The position numbers and the translations under genes were made by a program. A stretch of DNA of 64,000 nucleotides from the NCBI RefSeq assembly GCF_014235765.1, contig NZ_JACMYH010000001.1, forward strand, positions 1,922,001 to 1,986,000. Reading direction: 5' to 3'. The stretch's first letter is position 1. Each line of letters begins with the position of its first letter. Positions 47,351-57,593 of the stretch are shown here, piece after piece. The stretch is from Pseudomonas baltica. GTDB taxonomy: Bacteria > Pseudomonadota > Gammaproteobacteria > Pseudomonadales > Pseudomonadaceae. The notes beneath the pieces were generated by a model. It had not been told where the DNA came from, did no database searches, and worked only from the letters and a program-made list of their open reading frames with translations.

Positions 47351-48334
47351 TTATTGCCCCAGCTTCATGCGAGCAGTATTGCCCTTGGTAAAGGGCGCGA
47401 CATCCACCGCTTGACCGTTGTAAGTCACCTGGGCGGCATTGGCCACGCCCAGGCGTATGGCGAACGGCGGCTTGCCGCCGACCTGTAGATTCTCGCCGGA
47501 ACGCTTGAGACCGCTGTACAGGACCTTGCCGGTGGCATCACTGACCTGAGTCCAGCAATCGGCGACGAAGTTGATCCCGACCTGGCCTTGCCCGGCCACT
47601 GGAGCCTCAATGGGCGCAGGGACGGCAGCCGGGGCGGCAGCACTGCTCGTCAGGGCGCTGCTCGGGCTCGGCGCGACAACGGCCGCTGGTGTCTGCGCCG
47701 CAACCGGCGGCTGCGCCACCGTGGCGGCAGGCGTACCGGTGGTGGCCGGGTCGACCGGGGCCTGGCCCTGGTTCAGGCTCAAGGCCGTCGGCTCGCCTTC
47801 GCGCGCCGCCACGACCGCCTGGTCTTCAGGCTCGTCGAGCGGATGGATCTGGGTGGTGCCATCGGCGCTTTCGACTTCGACGTGCTCCAGCGCGACGTTG
47901 GTCGGATCGGTGCCCCGCGCGGTGGTCTTGTCCTGCCACCAGAGGAAACCGCCACCCACCAGCGCCAGTACCAGCATCAGGCTGACGATGCGCAGCAGGT
48001 TGTGAGCCAGGCGCGATGGTTCTTCGATGCGACCCAGGCCATGCACGTTGCTGCCATGTGCATTGGTGCCCGTGTACTGGTCGAACGCCTGCACCAGTAC
48101 TGCCTGATCGAGGCCCAGCAACTTGGCATAGGCGCGGATATAGCCACGGGAAAAGGTGTGCCCGGGCAGCTTGTCGAACGCGCCCGCTTCCAGGTTGGCC
48201 AGCGAGGTGGGCGTGAGATTGAGCCGGGCGGCCACCTCAGGCAACGACCACTCTTTGCTTTCGCGGGCCTGACGCAAGGTATCGCCGGGGTTTACACGAG
48301 AGCCTGCTGCTACTTCGGGATGCGCCGCTTTCAT
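47351..48334 (-). CDS. rodZ: Cytoskeletal protein RodZ
   Basis: A 327-residue membrane protein tying MreB to the elongasome. An N-terminal cytoplasmic helix-turn-helix ([20 protein letters not shown]) covers about residues 15-85. A single membrane segment, [20 protein letters not shown], is near residues 112-131, then an Ala/Pro-rich linker and a C-terminal DUF4115 domain ([19 protein letters not shown]). The start overlaps the pilF stop by 4 bases, and ispG begins one base after its stop codon. Confidence 0.95.
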   Translation of the reverse strand: MKAAHPEVAAGSRVNPGDTLRQARESKEWSLPEVAARLNLTPTSLANLEAGAFDKLPGHTFSRGYIRAYAKLLGLDQAVLVQAFDQYTGTNAHGSNVHGLGRIEEPSRLAHNLLRIVSLMLVLALVGGGFLWWQDKTTARGTDPTNVALEHVEVESADGTTQIHPLDEPEDQAVVAAREGEPTALSLNQGQAPVDPATTGTPAATVAQPPVAAQTPAAVVAPSPSSALTSSAAAPAAVPAPIEAPVAGQGQVGINFVADCWTQVSDATGKVLYSGLKRSGENLQVGGKPPFAIRLGVANAAQVTYNGQAVDVAPFTKGNTARMKLGQ

Positions 48335-49086
48335 CTTTGCTCCGACAGGTATTGCTGATATTCCGGCGTACCGGGATAAAGCCGTTTGAGTTGCAGGCCA
48401 TAACTGGCGGCCTTGTTCTTGTCTTCGTAGACTTTCGCCAGACGCGTGCCAAGCAGCAGGCTGCGCGCGGTGTGCTCGCTCAACTGGGTGAACCGGTCGA
48501 AATACTCCTTGGCCGGCACATAATGCATGTCCTGGTATGACATCTCGGCCATTTCCAGCAAAGCACGGGGCTGCTGGCGGTTGAGCCGCAGGGCCTTCTC
48601 CAGGTTCTGCTGTGCCACCTCGCGCTGCCCAAGGGCCACGGCGGTCATGCCGAGGTTCTCGAAGACCCGTGAACGCTCCGGGTAAAGCGTATCGGCGGCG
48701 GCCTTCTCGAACAGTTCATAGGCTTCCTTGTAGCGTTTCTGCTCGTACAGGAAACTGCCGTAGTTGTTCAGGATACGGGCATCGCTGCGAGCGTTCAAAG
48801 CCTTGCGAAAATGCTGCTCGGCGAGCTCCGGTTCCATCTCCGCCTGGAACACCAGGGCCAGTGCGGCATTGGCGTCGGCGTCGGAGCTGTTCAGCTCCAG
48901 GGCCTTCTTCAAGGGAATCTTCGCCCGTTCGGTACTGCCTTCCTGCAGGTAGCCCAGGCCCAGTTGCACATAGGCCTGACGTGCCTCGTCCCGCCCCTTG
49001 CTGGTGTCCATCGGATTGACCTTGCCCGTGGTGACGCAGCCGGTCAGCAAGGCGAATACGATCAGCAGCGCAGCGCGCAGGGTCAT
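48331..49086 (-). CDS. pilF: Type IV pilus pilotin lipoprotein PilF
   Basis: A 251-residue outer-membrane lipoprotein with the lipobox LLTGC (C17) and six TPR units (e.g. AYVQLGLGYLQEGSTERAKI, ARILNNYGSFLYEQKRYKEA). PilF (PilW) carries the PilQ secretin to the outer membrane. The length and the gene order rlmN-pilF-rodZ match PAO1 PA3806-PA3804. Confidence 0.95.
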   Translation of the reverse strand: MTLRAALLIVFALLTGCVTTGKVNPMDTSKGRDEARQAYVQLGLGYLQEGSTERAKIPLKKALELNSSDADANAALALVFQAEMEPELAEQHFRKALNARSDARILNNYGSFLYEQKRYKEAYELFEKAAADTLYPERSRVFENLGMTAVALGQREVAQQNLEKALRLNRQQPRALLEMAEMSYQDMHYVPAKEYFDRFTQLSEHTARSLLLGTRLAKVYEDKNKAASYGLQLKRLYPGTPEYQQYLSEQR

Positions 49087-49100
49087 GGGGTTCCTCTCGT

Positions 49101-50249
49101 TCAGTTCCGATTCGCGGCAGTTTGCGGCATATCGGCCTCAGCGCCTAATTGGCGTACGGCGATGTAGCGTTCACTGCGGCGCGTGCGGTCCATGACCTGA
49201 CCCACCAGCTGGCCACAGGCCGCGTCGATGTCCTCGCCGCGGGTGGTGCGTACGGTGACGTTGAAGCCAGCCTGATGCAGGTGATCCTGGAAACGACGGA
49301 TCGCATTGTTGCTCGGGCGCTCGTAGCCGGAATGCGGGAACGGGTTGAACGGAATGAGGTTGACCTTGCAGGGCACGTTCTTGAGCAACTCGACCATTTC
49401 CACGGCATGCTCGAGCTGGTCGTTGACGTCCTTGAGCAGGGTGTACTCGATAGTCAGCACGCGCTTCTCGCCCAGCTGCGACATGTAGCGCTGGCACGAC
49501 TCGAGCAGCATCTTGAGCGGGTACTTCTTGTTGATCGGCACCAACTGGTTGCGCAACGCGTCGTTGGGCGCGTGCAGCGACAGGGCCAGGGAGACGTCGA
49601 TGTGATCGGCGAGCACGTCGATCATGGGCACGACACCCGAGGTCGACAGGGTGACCCGGCGTTTGGAGATGCCATAGCCCAGGTCATCCATCATCAGGCG
49701 CATGGCCGCGATGACGTTGTCGAAGTTCAGCAGCGGCTCGCCCATGCCCATCATCACCACGTTGGTGATGGCACGGTCGACGGTCGCCGGGACGCTGCCG
49801 AAGGATTTGTTGGCAATCCACACCTGGCCAATGACTTCGGCGGCGGTGAGGTTGCTGTTGAAGCCTTGTTTGCCGGTGGAGCAGAAACTGCAATCCAGCG
49901 CACAGCCCGCCTGGGACGACACACACAAGGTGCCACGCTTGCCCTGGGGGATGTACACGGTCTCGACGCAGCTGCCGGACGCCACGCGCACCACCCACTT
50001 GCGGGTGCCGTCGGTGGAGATGTCCTCGCTGACCACTTCGGGGCCGCGGATCTCGGCACAGGCCTTGAGCTTTTCGCGCAGGGCCTTGCCGACGTTGGTC
50101 ATGGCATCGAAATCGTCCACGCCAAAATGGTGAATCCACTTCATGACCTGACCGGCACGAAAGCGCTTCTCCCCGATCGAGTCGAAGAACTGTTCCATTT
50201 CCGGTTGAGTCAGACCCAACAGGTTCGTCTTGCCAGTCATATCAGTCAT
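49101..50249 (-). CDS. rlmN: Dual-specificity 23S rRNA/tRNA methyltransferase RlmN
   Basis: A 382-residue radical SAM enzyme that methylates C2 of adenosine 2503 in 23S rRNA and adenosine 37 in some tRNAs. The cluster motif CxxxCxxC is C116-C120-C123 in [17 protein letters not shown]. The C-terminal catalytic cysteine is in [11 protein letters not shown]-terminal [17 protein letters not shown] is typical. It depends on an iron-sulfur cluster, matching the isc neighbourhood. Confidence 0.97.
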   Translation of the reverse strand: MTDMTGKTNLLGLTQPEMEQFFDSIGEKRFRAGQVMKWIHHFGVDDFDAMTNVGKALREKLKACAEIRGPEVVSEDISTDGTRKWVVRVASGSCVETVYIPQGKRGTLCVSSQAGCALDCSFCSTGKQGFNSNLTAAEVIGQVWIANKSFGSVPATVDRAITNVVMMGMGEPLLNFDNVIAAMRLMMDDLGYGISKRRVTLSTSGVVPMIDVLADHIDVSLALSLHAPNDALRNQLVPINKKYPLKMLLESCQRYMSQLGEKRVLTIEYTLLKDVNDQLEHAVEMVELLKNVPCKVNLIPFNPFPHSGYERPSNNAIRRFQDHLHQAGFNVTVRTTRGEDIDAACGQLVGQVMDRTRRSERYIAVRQLGAEADMPQTAANRN

Positions 50250-50277
50250 GGGTTCACCTTCACTCGTTGGCCGTGGC

Positions 50278-50703
50278 TTAGCGAGTGGTTACTTCGGTAG
50301 TAGCGAAGAAGTATGCGATTTCGCGGGCAGCAGCAGCTTCGGAGTCCGAACCGTGGACGGCGTTGGCGTCGATGGATTCGGCGAAGTCGGCACGGATGGT
50401 ACCGGCAGCAGCTTCTTTAGGGTTGGTAGCACCCATCAGTTCGCGGTTCAGAGCGATGGCGTTTTCACCTTCCAGAACCTGGACGACGACCGGGCCGGAA
50501 GTCATGAAGGCAACCAGCTCACCGAAGAAGCCACGAGCGCTGTGTTCGGCGTAGAAGCCTTCGGCTTCGGCTTTGGACAGTTGCTTGAGTTTCGAGGCAA
50601 CGACGCGCAGGCCGGCTTTTTCGAAACGAGTGGTGATCTCGCCGATGACGTTCTTGGCGACAGCGTCGGGCTTGATGATGGAGAAAGTACGTTGAACAGC
50701 CAT
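50278..50703 (-). CDS. ndk: Nucleoside diphosphate kinase
   Basis: A 141-residue enzyme that transfers phosphate from ATP to nucleoside diphosphates via phospho-histidine H117 in NAVHGSDS. N-terminal [15 protein letters not shown] is conserved. It is preceded by a promoter whose -10 TATAAT lies in the loop of the isc operon terminator. Confidence 0.98.
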   Translation of the reverse strand: MAVQRTFSIIKPDAVAKNVIGEITTRFEKAGLRVVASKLKQLSKAEAEGFYAEHSARGFFGELVAFMTSGPVVVQVLEGENAIALNRELMGATNPKEAAAGTIRADFAESIDANAVHGSDSEAAAAREIAYFFATTEVTTR

Positions 50704-50730
50704 GTGAAACTCCAGAAACAGTGATTGAAG

Positions 50731-50763
50731 CGAAAAATTAAACCCGCGAATTATACGCGGGTT
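50731..50763 (-). terminator. Terminator of the isc operon
   Basis: On the minus strand AACCCGCG, loop TATAATT, CGCGGGTT, then TAATTTTTCG. The 8-bp stem (50741-50748 with 50756-50763) follows iscX by about 28 bases. Confidence 0.8.
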
Positions 50764-50779
50764 CCGGGGTATTGCCTAA
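50750..50779 (-). promoter_or_regulatory. Candidate ndk promoter inside the isc terminator
   Basis: A perfect TATAAT (50750-50755, minus strand) lies in the terminator loop, with TTAGGC (50774-50779) 18 bases upstream. It is about 50 bases before the ndk start. Confidence 0.55.
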
Positions 50780-50791
50780 CCTGCAAATCGA

Positions 50792-50992
50792 TCAGTCCTT
50801 TTCGGCAGCCCAGAGGGTCTGCACCGCCTCGAGCACCTTCTCGCCGACGCGACCGGAGGCGTCGTCGAAATCGGGCAGCGCCTTGATCATCTGCTGCAGG
50901 CGGGTGAAGCCGATCGAATACGGATCGAGTTCCGGACGCCGTTCTTCCAGCTCCTCGGCGATCCGCTGTACATCATTCCAACCATAGCTCAT
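50792..50992 (-). CDS. iscX: Iron-sulfur cluster assembly protein IscX
   Basis: A 66-residue acidic protein (MSYGWNDVQRIAEELEERRP) that binds iron and IscS and modulates cluster assembly (frataxin-like role). Motifs DPYSIGFTRLQ and WAAEKD fit IscX (YfhJ). Last gene of the isc operon, 13 bases after fdx. Confidence 0.95.
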   Translation of the reverse strand: MSYGWNDVQRIAEELEERRPELDPYSIGFTRLQQMIKALPDFDDASGRVGEKVLEAVQTLWAAEKD

Positions 50993-51005
50993 GACGATTC
51001 CTCGG

Positions 51006-51347
51006 TCAGTGCGGCGCTTCGGCGGCGTGATTGAGCGAGTACTTGGGAATCTCGACGGTGATGTCCTGGGTGCCGACCTTGGCCTGGCAGCTCAGGCGCG
51101 ACGTCGGCTCAAGGCCCCAGGCGCGATCGAGGAAATCCTCTTCCAGCTCGTCGGCTTCTTCCAGCGTGTCGAAACCGGCACGGATCACGCAATGGCAGGT
51201 GGTGCAGGCGCACACGCCGCCACAGGCACTCTCGATCTCGATGTGATGATCGTGGGCAACGTCGAGCAGCGACCGGCCAGTTTCAGCTTCGACCACCATG
51301 CCGTCCGGGCAATGCTCGGCGTGGGGCAGAAAAGTCACCTTCGGCAT
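51006..51347 (-). CDS. fdx: [2Fe-2S] ferredoxin of the ISC system
   Basis: A 113-residue adrenodoxin-type ferredoxin that supplies electrons for cluster assembly. Ligands match the E. coli positions: C42, C48, C51 in ACGGVCACTTC, and C87 in RLSCQAK. It starts 3 bases after the hscA stop and ends with AAEAPH. Confidence 0.97.
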   Translation of the reverse strand: MPKVTFLPHAEHCPDGMVVEAETGRSLLDVAHDHHIEIESACGGVCACTTCHCVIRAGFDTLEEADELEEDFLDRAWGLEPTSRLSCQAKVGTQDITVEIPKYSLNHAAEAPH

Positions 51348-51350
51348 CAG

Positions 51351-53213
51351 TTATTCCTCAATTTCATTCAGGTTGCGCCCTGACAGGGCGTCTTTCACGG
51401 CATTGTTCATACGACGCGCAGCGAAAGCATCGGTCACCTGCGACAGCAGCTTGGTCTGCTGTTCGATGGCCGGACCGTCGTCGCCCTTGACCCGCGCGCG
51501 TAACTCGTCCATCTGCAGGCCGATCACCATGCGCTCTTCGTCGTCGAGCAGACGCTCGCCATCGGCGTCCAGCGCGGCCTGTACCGCTTCGAGCAGACGC
51601 TCGCCGTCTACCTGGTGCTCGCGCAGCTGGCGAGCAACCTTGTCGTCACCGGCGTACTGGAAGGAATCGGTGAGCATCCTGGCGACCTCGCCGTCGGTCA
51701 GGCCATAGGAGGGCTTGACCTGAATGCTCGCTTCCACGCCAGAGCCCAGCTCGCGCGCGGACACACTGAGCAGGCCATCGGCATCGACCTGAAAGGTCAC
51801 ACGGATCTTCGCCGCGCCGGCCACCATGGCTGGGATGCCACGCAGCTCGAAACGGGCCAGCGACCGGCAGTCGCTGATCAGCTCGCGCTCACCCTGCAGA
51901 ACGTGCACGAGCAAGGCCGACTGGCCGTCCTTGTAGGTGGTGAAATCCTGGGCACGCGCAACGGGAATGGTGGTGTTGCGCGGAATCACCTTCTCCATCA
52001 GCCCGCCCATGGTTTCCAACCCCAGGGACAGCGGGATGACGTCCAGCAGCAACAGCTCGCCGCCGTCGCGCTTGTTGCCGGCCAAGGTATCGGCCTGGAT
52101 GGCCGCACCGATGGCCACCACCTGATCGGGGTCGATGTCGGTCAACGGCTGGCGCCCGAACAGCTCGCCTACCGCTTCACGTACCCGAGGCACGCGGGTA
52201 GAGCCACCGACCATGACCACGGCAAGGATCTCGTCGATCTCGATGCTGGCGTCACGCACGGCACGTCGGCAGGCCTTGAGGCTGCGCGCGATCATGGGTT
52301 CGATCAGCGCCTGGAAGGCGTCGCGAGTGAGCTCCGCACTCCAGGTGCCGTATTCGATGGTGGCGCTGTACGACTGGCTCAGGGCTTCCTTGGCAGCGCA
52401 CGCCGCCTGCAGCAGCTGACGCTGGGCACCGGGGTCGAGGTTGGCGGATACGCCCGCCTGCTCGACGATCCAGCCTGCGATGGCATGATCGAAATCGTCG
52501 CCACCCAGCGCGCTGTCGCCGCCGGTGGCCAGCACTTCGAAGACCCCGCCGGTCAGGCGCAGGATGGAGATATCGAAAGTGCCACCGCCCAGGTCGTAGA
52601 TCGCCACCAGCCCTTCGGCGTGCTGATCCAAGCCATAGGCGACGGCAGCGGCCGTCGGCTCGTTGAGCAGGCGCAGCACGTTCAGCCCGGCCAGGCGCGC
52701 GGCGTCCTTGGTGGCTTGACGCTGGGCGTCATCGAAATAGGCGGGAACGGTGATCACCGCCCCGACCAGGTCGCCGCCCAAGACGTCTTCGGCGCGCTGG
52801 CGCAGGGCCTTGAGAATATCGGCAGACACTTCCACCGGGCTTTTCGGCCCTTGGACGGTCTGGATGAACGGCATGTGCGACTCGCCACCGACGAAGCGGT
52901 AGGGCAATTGCTCGCCCAGCTGCTTGACGTCGGCCAGGCCACGGCCCATCAGGCGCTTGACCGAGAGTACGGTGTTGAAAGGGTCGCTGGCGGCGGCAGC
53001 CTTGGCAGCCGCTCCGACCTCGACACGATCGGCGTGATAGCGAACGGCAGACGGCAGGATGACCTGCCCGTCTGCGTCTGCCAGGGGTTCGGATAGACCG
53101 CTGCGCAGCGCAGCGACCAGCGAATTGGTAGTGCCCAGGTCGATCCCCACGGCCAGACGACGCTGGTGTGGTTGAGGACTCTGGCCAGGTTCGGCGATCT
53201 GCAGTAGGGCCAT
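51351..53213 (-). CDS. hscA: Hsp70-class chaperone HscA
   Basis: A 620-residue specialised Hsp70 that helps release the Fe-S cluster from IscU. ATPase motifs: [29 protein letters not shown] and [14 protein letters not shown]. The substrate-binding domain follows from about residue 390 with [14 protein letters not shown]. It recognises the LPPVK sequence present in IscU here. Gap to hscB 46 bases. Confidence 0.97.
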   Translation of the reverse strand: MALLQIAEPGQSPQPHQRRLAVGIDLGTTNSLVAALRSGLSEPLADADGQVILPSAVRYHADRVEVGAAAKAAAASDPFNTVLSVKRLMGRGLADVKQLGEQLPYRFVGGESHMPFIQTVQGPKSPVEVSADILKALRQRAEDVLGGDLVGAVITVPAYFDDAQRQATKDAARLAGLNVLRLLNEPTAAAVAYGLDQHAEGLVAIYDLGGGTFDISILRLTGGVFEVLATGGDSALGGDDFDHAIAGWIVEQAGVSANLDPGAQRQLLQAACAAKEALSQSYSATIEYGTWSAELTRDAFQALIEPMIARSLKACRRAVRDASIEIDEILAVVMVGGSTRVPRVREAVGELFGRQPLTDIDPDQVVAIGAAIQADTLAGNKRDGGELLLLDVIPLSLGLETMGGLMEKVIPRNTTIPVARAQDFTTYKDGQSALLVHVLQGERELISDCRSLARFELRGIPAMVAGAAKIRVTFQVDADGLLSVSARELGSGVEASIQVKPSYGLTDGEVARMLTDSFQYAGDDKVARQLREHQVDGERLLEAVQAALDADGERLLDDEERMVIGLQMDELRARVKGDDGPAIEQQTKLLSQVTDAFAARRMNNAVKDALSGRNLNEIEE

Positions 53214-53259
53214 GCTTATCAGGTCAGGAATTCAGGCGTGTGGCCGTAGCGACACTGGG

Positions 53260-53781
53260 TTAATCGTCGAGGCGCTCTTCAAGCTGGCGCACTTCATAAG
53301 AAAGCTTGTCGAGAAACTGCATGCGCCGCATCAGGCGTTCGGCCTGTTCGCGTTGCGCCGCGTCATCCCAACAGGCAGCGAAGCTGTCTTCGAGTTCAGC
53401 CTGCGCGGCCTTGACCCGCCGCTTGAAGGCGGCCACACCGGGCAAGTCGGCGCTGTCCTGCAGGTCTTCGAGCTCTTCGCGCCACTGCATCTGCTGCAGA
53501 AGAAAGTCCGGGTCATGGACCGTGACTTCCTGCGGTACTTCCCGCCCGCCGATGGACAGCAGGTAACGCGCACGCTTGGGCGCAGCCTTCAGGGTCTGGT
53601 AGGCATCGTTCAAACCCGCGGACTTTTCCAGCGCCTGGCGCTGCTCGCGCTCGGAAGCGTCGGCAAAGCGATCGGGGTGGACTTCACGGGCCAACTCGCG
53701 GTAGCGGGTAGCCAGCTGGTCGAGATCCAGGCGAAAGCCGGGCTTGAGGTCGAACAGGGCGAAATGACAAGGAGTACCCAC
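53260..53781 (-). CDS. hscB: J-domain co-chaperone HscB
   Basis: A 173-residue co-chaperone with an N-terminal J domain containing the HPD motif ([13 protein letters not shown]) that stimulates HscA ATPase, and a C-terminal helical bundle that binds IscU. Start is GTG at 53781 giving [15 protein letters not shown], the usual HscB N-terminus; an upstream start would add 13 unrelated residues. IscA ends 8 bases before it. Confidence 0.95.
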   Translation of the reverse strand: MGTPCHFALFDLKPGFRLDLDQLATRYRELAREVHPDRFADASEREQRQALEKSAGLNDAYQTLKAAPKRARYLLSIGGREVPQEVTVHDPDFLLQQMQWREELEDLQDSADLPGVAAFKRRVKAAQAELEDSFAACWDDAAQREQAERLMRRMQFLDKLSYEVRQLEERLDD

Positions 53782-53789
53782 GGTCAGCC

Positions 53790-54113
53790 TCAGATATTGA
53801 AGCTTTCGCCGCAGCCACATTCGCCGCGTACGTTGGGGTTGTTGAACTTGAAGCCTTCGTTCAACCCTTCCTTGACGAAATCGAGCTCGGTACCGTCCAG
53901 GTAGACCAGGCTCTTGGGATCGATGATCACCTTGACGCCATGGTTCTCGAAGACCTTGTCTTCGCTGCCGGCTTCATCGACGAACTCCAGCACGTAGGCC
54001 AACCCCGAGCAACCGGTGGTGCGTACGCCCAAACGAATGCCGTCACCCTTGCCACGCCCTGCCAGGGAGCGGCGAACGTGGTTGGCGGCGGCTTCTGTCA
54101 TGCTGATGGCCAT
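53790..54113 (-). CDS. iscA: Fe-S carrier protein IscA
   Basis: A 107-residue A-type carrier with the three conserved cysteines C35 ([10 protein letters not shown]), C99 and C101 ([11 protein letters not shown]). N-terminus [17 protein letters not shown] is typical. It delivers clusters to apo-proteins after IscU. Separated from iscU by 90 bases. Confidence 0.97.
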   Translation of the reverse strand: MAISMTEAAANHVRRSLAGRGKGDGIRLGVRTTGCSGLAYVLEFVDEAGSEDKVFENHGVKVIIDPKSLVYLDGTELDFVKEGLNEGFKFNNPNVRGECGCGESFNI

Positions 54114-54203
54114 CGTGACTCCTTACCTGCAAACGGTTGCGCGCGAGCGGTCACCCGCACCGCGCTGTATCGAACCTGCGACTGTGTCCAGCTTCGCTCT
54201 GAC

Positions 54204-54590
54204 TCAGAGCAGACCTTTCTTCTGCTTGTAGTCGCGTACGGCCGCCTTGATGGCGTCCTCGGCGAGCACCGAGCAGTGGATCTTCACCGGCGGCAACGCC
54301 AGTTCTTCGGCCAGCTGGGTGTTCTTGATGGTTTCGGCTTCGTCCAGGGTCTTGCCCTTCATCCACTCGGTGGCGAGGGAGCTGGAAGCGATGGCCGAAC
54401 CGCAGCCGTACGTCTTGAACTTGGCATCTTCGATGATGCCCTGCTCGTTGACGCGGATCTGCAGACGCATCACATCGCCGCACGCCGGAGCGCCGACCAT
54501 GCCAGTGCCGACATCGGCATCTTCGGCGTCCATCTTGCCCACGTTACGTGGGTTTTCGTAGTGGTCGATGACCTTTTCACTGTAAGCCAT
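54204..54590 (-). CDS. iscU: Fe-S cluster scaffold IscU
   Basis: A 128-residue scaffold with ligands C37, C63 and C106 and D39 (GAPACGDV, TYGCGSA, KIHCSVL). The HscA-recognition peptide LPPVK is residues 99-103. N-terminus MAYSEKVIDHYENPRNVG. Lies 53 bases after iscS. Confidence 0.98.
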   Translation of the reverse strand: MAYSEKVIDHYENPRNVGKMDAEDADVGTGMVGAPACGDVMRLQIRVNEQGIIEDAKFKTYGCGSAIASSSLATEWMKGKTLDEAETIKNTQLAEELALPPVKIHCSVLAEDAIKAAVRDYKQKKGLL

Positions 54591-54643
54591 GATATTGATC
54601 CTTACTGAAACTCATCAGGTAAGCCGCTCTTGCCGGCAGCTAC

Positions 54644-55858
54644 TTAGTGCGCCGCCCACTCGATCTTCGAGATATCGACACCGTCTTTGTACATGTCCCA
54701 CAGCGGCGACAACGCGCGCAGCTTGGTGACAGCCTCGCAGACTTTCTGCGCGGCGTAATCGACTTCTTCCTCGGTGGTGAAGCGACCGAAGGTGAAACGA
54801 ATGGAGCTGTGTGCCAGCTCGTCGTTACGGCCCAGGGCGCGCAGCACGTACGAGGGCTCGAGCGAGGCCGAGGTGCACGCGGAACCGGAAGACACTGCCA
54901 GGTCCTTGAGGGCCATGATCAGCGACTCGCCTTCGACATAGTTGAAGGACAGGTTCAGGTTGTGCGGTACGCGGGCAGTCAGACTGCCGTTGACGTACAG
55001 CTCTTCCAGGTTTTCGACCTGCTGGTAGAACCGGTCGCTGAGGGCCTTGATGCGTGCGTTCTCGTCCGCCATGGTTTCCTTGGCGATACGGAAGGCTTCG
55101 CCCATGCCGACGATCTGGTGCGTGGCCAGGGTGCCCGAACGCATGCCGCGCTCGTGACCACCGCCGTGCATGGCAGCTTCCAGACGAACGCGCGGCTTGC
55201 GGCTGACGTACAGCGCGCCGATACCCTTGGGGCCGTAGGTCTTGTGTGCCGAGAACGACATCAGGTCGACCTTGAGCGCGGCCAGGTCGATGTCGACCTT
55301 GCCGGTAGACTGCGCAGCATCGACATGGAACAGCACGCCGCGCGAACGGGTCAGTTCGCCGATGGCCGCGATGTCGTTGATGACGCCGATTTCGTTGTTC
55401 ACGTGGATGACCGAAACCAGGATGGTGTCGTCGCGCATCACCGCTTCGATCATGGCCGGGGTGACCAGGCCATCGGTGCCGGGCTCGAGGTAGGTGACGT
55501 CGAAGCCTTCACGCTCGAGCTGGCGGGTGGTGTCCAGCACCGCCTTGTGCTCGATCTTGGTGGTGATGATGTGCTTGCCCTTGGTCTGGTAGAAGTGCGC
55601 CACACCTTTGATCGCGAGGTTGTCGGACTCGGTGGCACCGCTGGTCCAGACGATTTCGCGCGGGTCGGCACCGACCAGGTCGGCCACTTGGCGACGGGCG
55701 TTTTCGACGGCTTCTTCTGCCTTCCAGCCGAACACGTGCGAACGGGAAGCCGGGTTACCGAAGTTCCCGTCCATCTGCAGGCATTCGATCATCTTCTGTG
55801 CAACGCGTGGATCCACTGGCGTGGTCGCGGAGTAATCGAGGTAAATCGGCAACTTCAT
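54644..55858 (-). CDS. iscS: Cysteine desulfurase IscS
   Basis: A 404-residue PLP enzyme that takes sulfur from cysteine for Fe-S clusters, thiouridine and other products. The PLP lysine is K206 in [12 protein letters not shown] and the persulfide cysteine is C328 in [16 protein letters not shown]-terminus [20 protein letters not shown]. It follows iscR by 34 bases. Confidence 0.98.
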   Translation of the reverse strand: MKLPIYLDYSATTPVDPRVAQKMIECLQMDGNFGNPASRSHVFGWKAEEAVENARRQVADLVGADPREIVWTSGATESDNLAIKGVAHFYQTKGKHIITTKIEHKAVLDTTRQLEREGFDVTYLEPGTDGLVTPAMIEAVMRDDTILVSVIHVNNEIGVINDIAAIGELTRSRGVLFHVDAAQSTGKVDIDLAALKVDLMSFSAHKTYGPKGIGALYVSRKPRVRLEAAMHGGGHERGMRSGTLATHQIVGMGEAFRIAKETMADENARIKALSDRFYQQVENLEELYVNGSLTARVPHNLNLSFNYVEGESLIMALKDLAVSSGSACTSASLEPSYVLRALGRNDELAHSSIRFTFGRFTTEEEVDYAAQKVCEAVTKLRALSPLWDMYKDGVDISKIEWAAH

Positions 55859-55892
55859 TGGTATCTCCTATCAGGCGGCTAACCTGGCTTTC

Positions 55893-56390
55893 TCATTCGA
55901 CGGCAGACGTTTCGATCTTGTCCAGGCGTTGCGTGCGGCCGTTGCTGTTGCAACGGCGCAGGTCCTGGCGCTGGGCGACTTCTTGCACTTCACGGCGAGT
56001 GACAAGGTCGGACAGACTGATGCCGCTCAAAAATTCATGGATCTGCTGGCTGAGGTCGCACCACAGGTGATGGGTCAGGCAGGTGTCTCCGGCGTGGCAA
56101 TCACCCAGGCCCTGGCACTTGGTGGCGTCGACTGATTCGTTGACCGCGTCGATGACCTGTGCAACCTGGATGCCTTCCATTTCGCGGGAAAGCTGGTAAC
56201 CACCGCCCGGGCCGCGCACGCTGGACACCAGGTTGCCCCGGCGCAGCTTGGCGAACAGTTGCTCCAGGTAGGACAGCGAAATGCCCTGGCGCTCGGAGAT
56301 GTCGGCCAATGAGACCGGCCCACGCTGCGCGTGCAATGCCAGGTCGAGCATGGCAGTGACGGCGTATCGGCCTTTAGTTGTCAGTCGCAT
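55893..56390 (-). CDS. iscR: Iron-sulfur regulator IscR
   Basis: A 165-residue Rrf2-family repressor. The winged helix covers residues 1-80 ([32 protein letters not shown]). [2Fe-2S] ligands C92, C98, C104 and H107 lie in [19 protein letters not shown]. With cluster it represses its own operon. An IscR-type site overlaps the promoter just upstream. The start at 56390 is preferred over one four codons upstream, because MRLTTKGRY is the universal N-terminus. Confidence 0.97.
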   Translation of the reverse strand: MRLTTKGRYAVTAMLDLALHAQRGPVSLADISERQGISLSYLEQLFAKLRRGNLVSSVRGPGGGYQLSREMEGIQVAQVIDAVNESVDATKCQGLGDCHAGDTCLTHHLWCDLSQQIHEFLSGISLSDLVTRREVQEVAQRQDLRRCNSNGRTQRLDKIETSAVE

Positions 56391-56422
56391 GGCTAGTACC
56401 ACGGGTTCTCAGAATAGGTTCG

Positions 56423-56455
56423 ATCATCCTATTTCCGAGTAAATTTGTCAACTAT
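56423..56455 (-). promoter_or_regulatory. iscR promoter with overlapping type 1 IscR site
   Basis: On the minus strand, a 25-base site (56431-56455) begins ATAGTTGACAAATTTACTCG and closely follows the known type 1 IscR consensus. It includes a perfect -35 TTGACA (56446-56451) with GATGAT 17 bases downstream (56423-56428); TAGGAT is an alternative -10. Overlap with the -35 box explains autorepression. Confidence 0.75.
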
Positions 56456-56456
56456 A

Positions 56457-56479
56457 AGTCCTACTGAATTACTAGGACT
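56457..56479. promoter_or_regulatory. Upstream palindrome near the iscR promoter
   Basis: AGTCCTA (56457-56463), nine bases, then TAGGACT (56473-56479): a 7-bp perfect inverted repeat two bases upstream of the IscR site. It may be a second regulator site or a second IscR site; no protein is identified. Confidence 0.45.
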
Positions 56480-56553
56480 TGAGTGCAAAAACGGCGGCGC
56501 AATGATAGCAGACTAATGATGCAGGAGGGAGCACCCGCTGCGCGCTATGCCCC

Positions 56554-56813
56554 GCAGGAGCGGTCATCGGCTGCGAAACGGGCGCCGCAGTGGATCTGCT
56601 AGACCGATGTGCGCCCTTCGCGGCCATGGACCGCTCCTACGGGGGTGTCGAGGCACGCGTAGGAGCGGTCATCGGCCGCGAAACGGGCGCCGCGGTGGAT
56701 CTGCTAGACCGAGGTGCGCCCTTCGCGGCCATGGACCGCTCCTACGGGGGGGTCGGGGCGCGCGTGGGAGCGGTCATCGGCCGCGAAACGGGCGCCGCGG
56801 TGGATCTGATGGA
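56554..56813. repeat. REP family B repeats: 105-bp tandem, 2.5 copies
   Basis: Units starting GCAGGAGCGGTCATCGG (56554), GTAGGAGCGGTCATCGG (56659) and GTGGGAGCGGTCATCGG (56764) repeat with a period of 105 bases. Each full unit holds a direct REP and an inverted REP (TTCGCGGCCATGGACCGCTC), so each is a BIME-like double palindrome. The third copy is cut at the cysE stop codon (56814-56816). The repeats fill the gap between the iscR promoter and cysE. The stretch 56480-56553 shows nothing recognisable. Confidence 0.9.
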
Positions 56814-57593
56814 TCAGGGGTTGGCCTTGCGCTCCGCGCCCTGCACGCATTCGAAATCCTCGTCACGCAGGGGCGGCAGGTCCTTGGCACGGTAGTCGCT
56901 GCCCAACTGGTTGAGCGCGCCACACATGCCCTCGAGGCGCCCATCCACTGCATGCAGGTGATCGAGCAGTTGGCCGATGGCCCTGGCCACCGGGTCTGGC
57001 ATATCTTCCCCACCGACACCGTAGGCATCGAAGCCGATCTTCTCGGCCATGGCCTTGCGCCGCGCATCGAGCTGGTCGTCGCTCTTGACGATGATCTTGC
57101 CCGGGATCCCCACCACGGTCGCGCCGGGCGGCACCTCCTTGGTCACCACCGCATTGGAGCCGACCTTGGCCCCGGCGCCCACCGTAAACGGCCCGAGCAC
57201 CTTGGCGCCCGCCCCTACCACCACGCCGTCGGCCAGGGTTGGATGGCGCTTGCCCTTGTTCCAGCTGGTACCGCCCAGGGTCACGCCCTGATAGATCGTC
57301 ACATCGTCGCCGATCTCGGCCGTCTCGCCGATCACGATGCCCATGCCGTGGTCGATGAAAAACCGCCGGCCCACCGTGGCGCCCGGATGAATCTCGATCC
57401 CGGTCATCCAGCGACCGAAATTCGACACCACCCGCGCCAGCCATTTCAGATCCCGCTTCCACAAGGCATGGGCCGCCCGATGCAGCCAGATGGCGTGCAT
57501 GCCGGGGTAGCAGGTCAGTACCTCGAACGCATTGCGCGCAGCCGGATCGCGATGAAAAACACTCTGGATATCTTCCCGCAGACGTTCGAACAT
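56814..57593 (-). CDS. cysE: Serine O-acetyltransferase
   Basis: A 259-residue hexapeptide-repeat acyltransferase that makes O-acetylserine, the carbon acceptor for cysteine synthesis. The left-handed beta-helix covers about residues 65-170 with [19 protein letters not shown] and [18 protein letters not shown] (active-site loop). The C-terminal tail is longer than needed for activity and ends AERKANP next to the REP repeats. Its ATG directly follows the trmJ TAA. Cysteine supply links it to the adjacent iscS. Confidence 0.95.
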   Translation of the reverse strand: MFERLREDIQSVFHRDPAARNAFEVLTCYPGMHAIWLHRAAHALWKRDLKWLARVVSNFGRWMTGIEIHPGATVGRRFFIDHGMGIVIGETAEIGDDVTIYQGVTLGGTSWNKGKRHPTLADGVVVGAGAKVLGPFTVGAGAKVGSNAVVTKEVPPGATVVGIPGKIIVKSDDQLDARRKAMAEKIGFDAYGVGGEDMPDPVARAIGQLLDHLHAVDGRLEGMCGALNQLGSDYRAKDLPPLRDEDFECVQGAERKANP

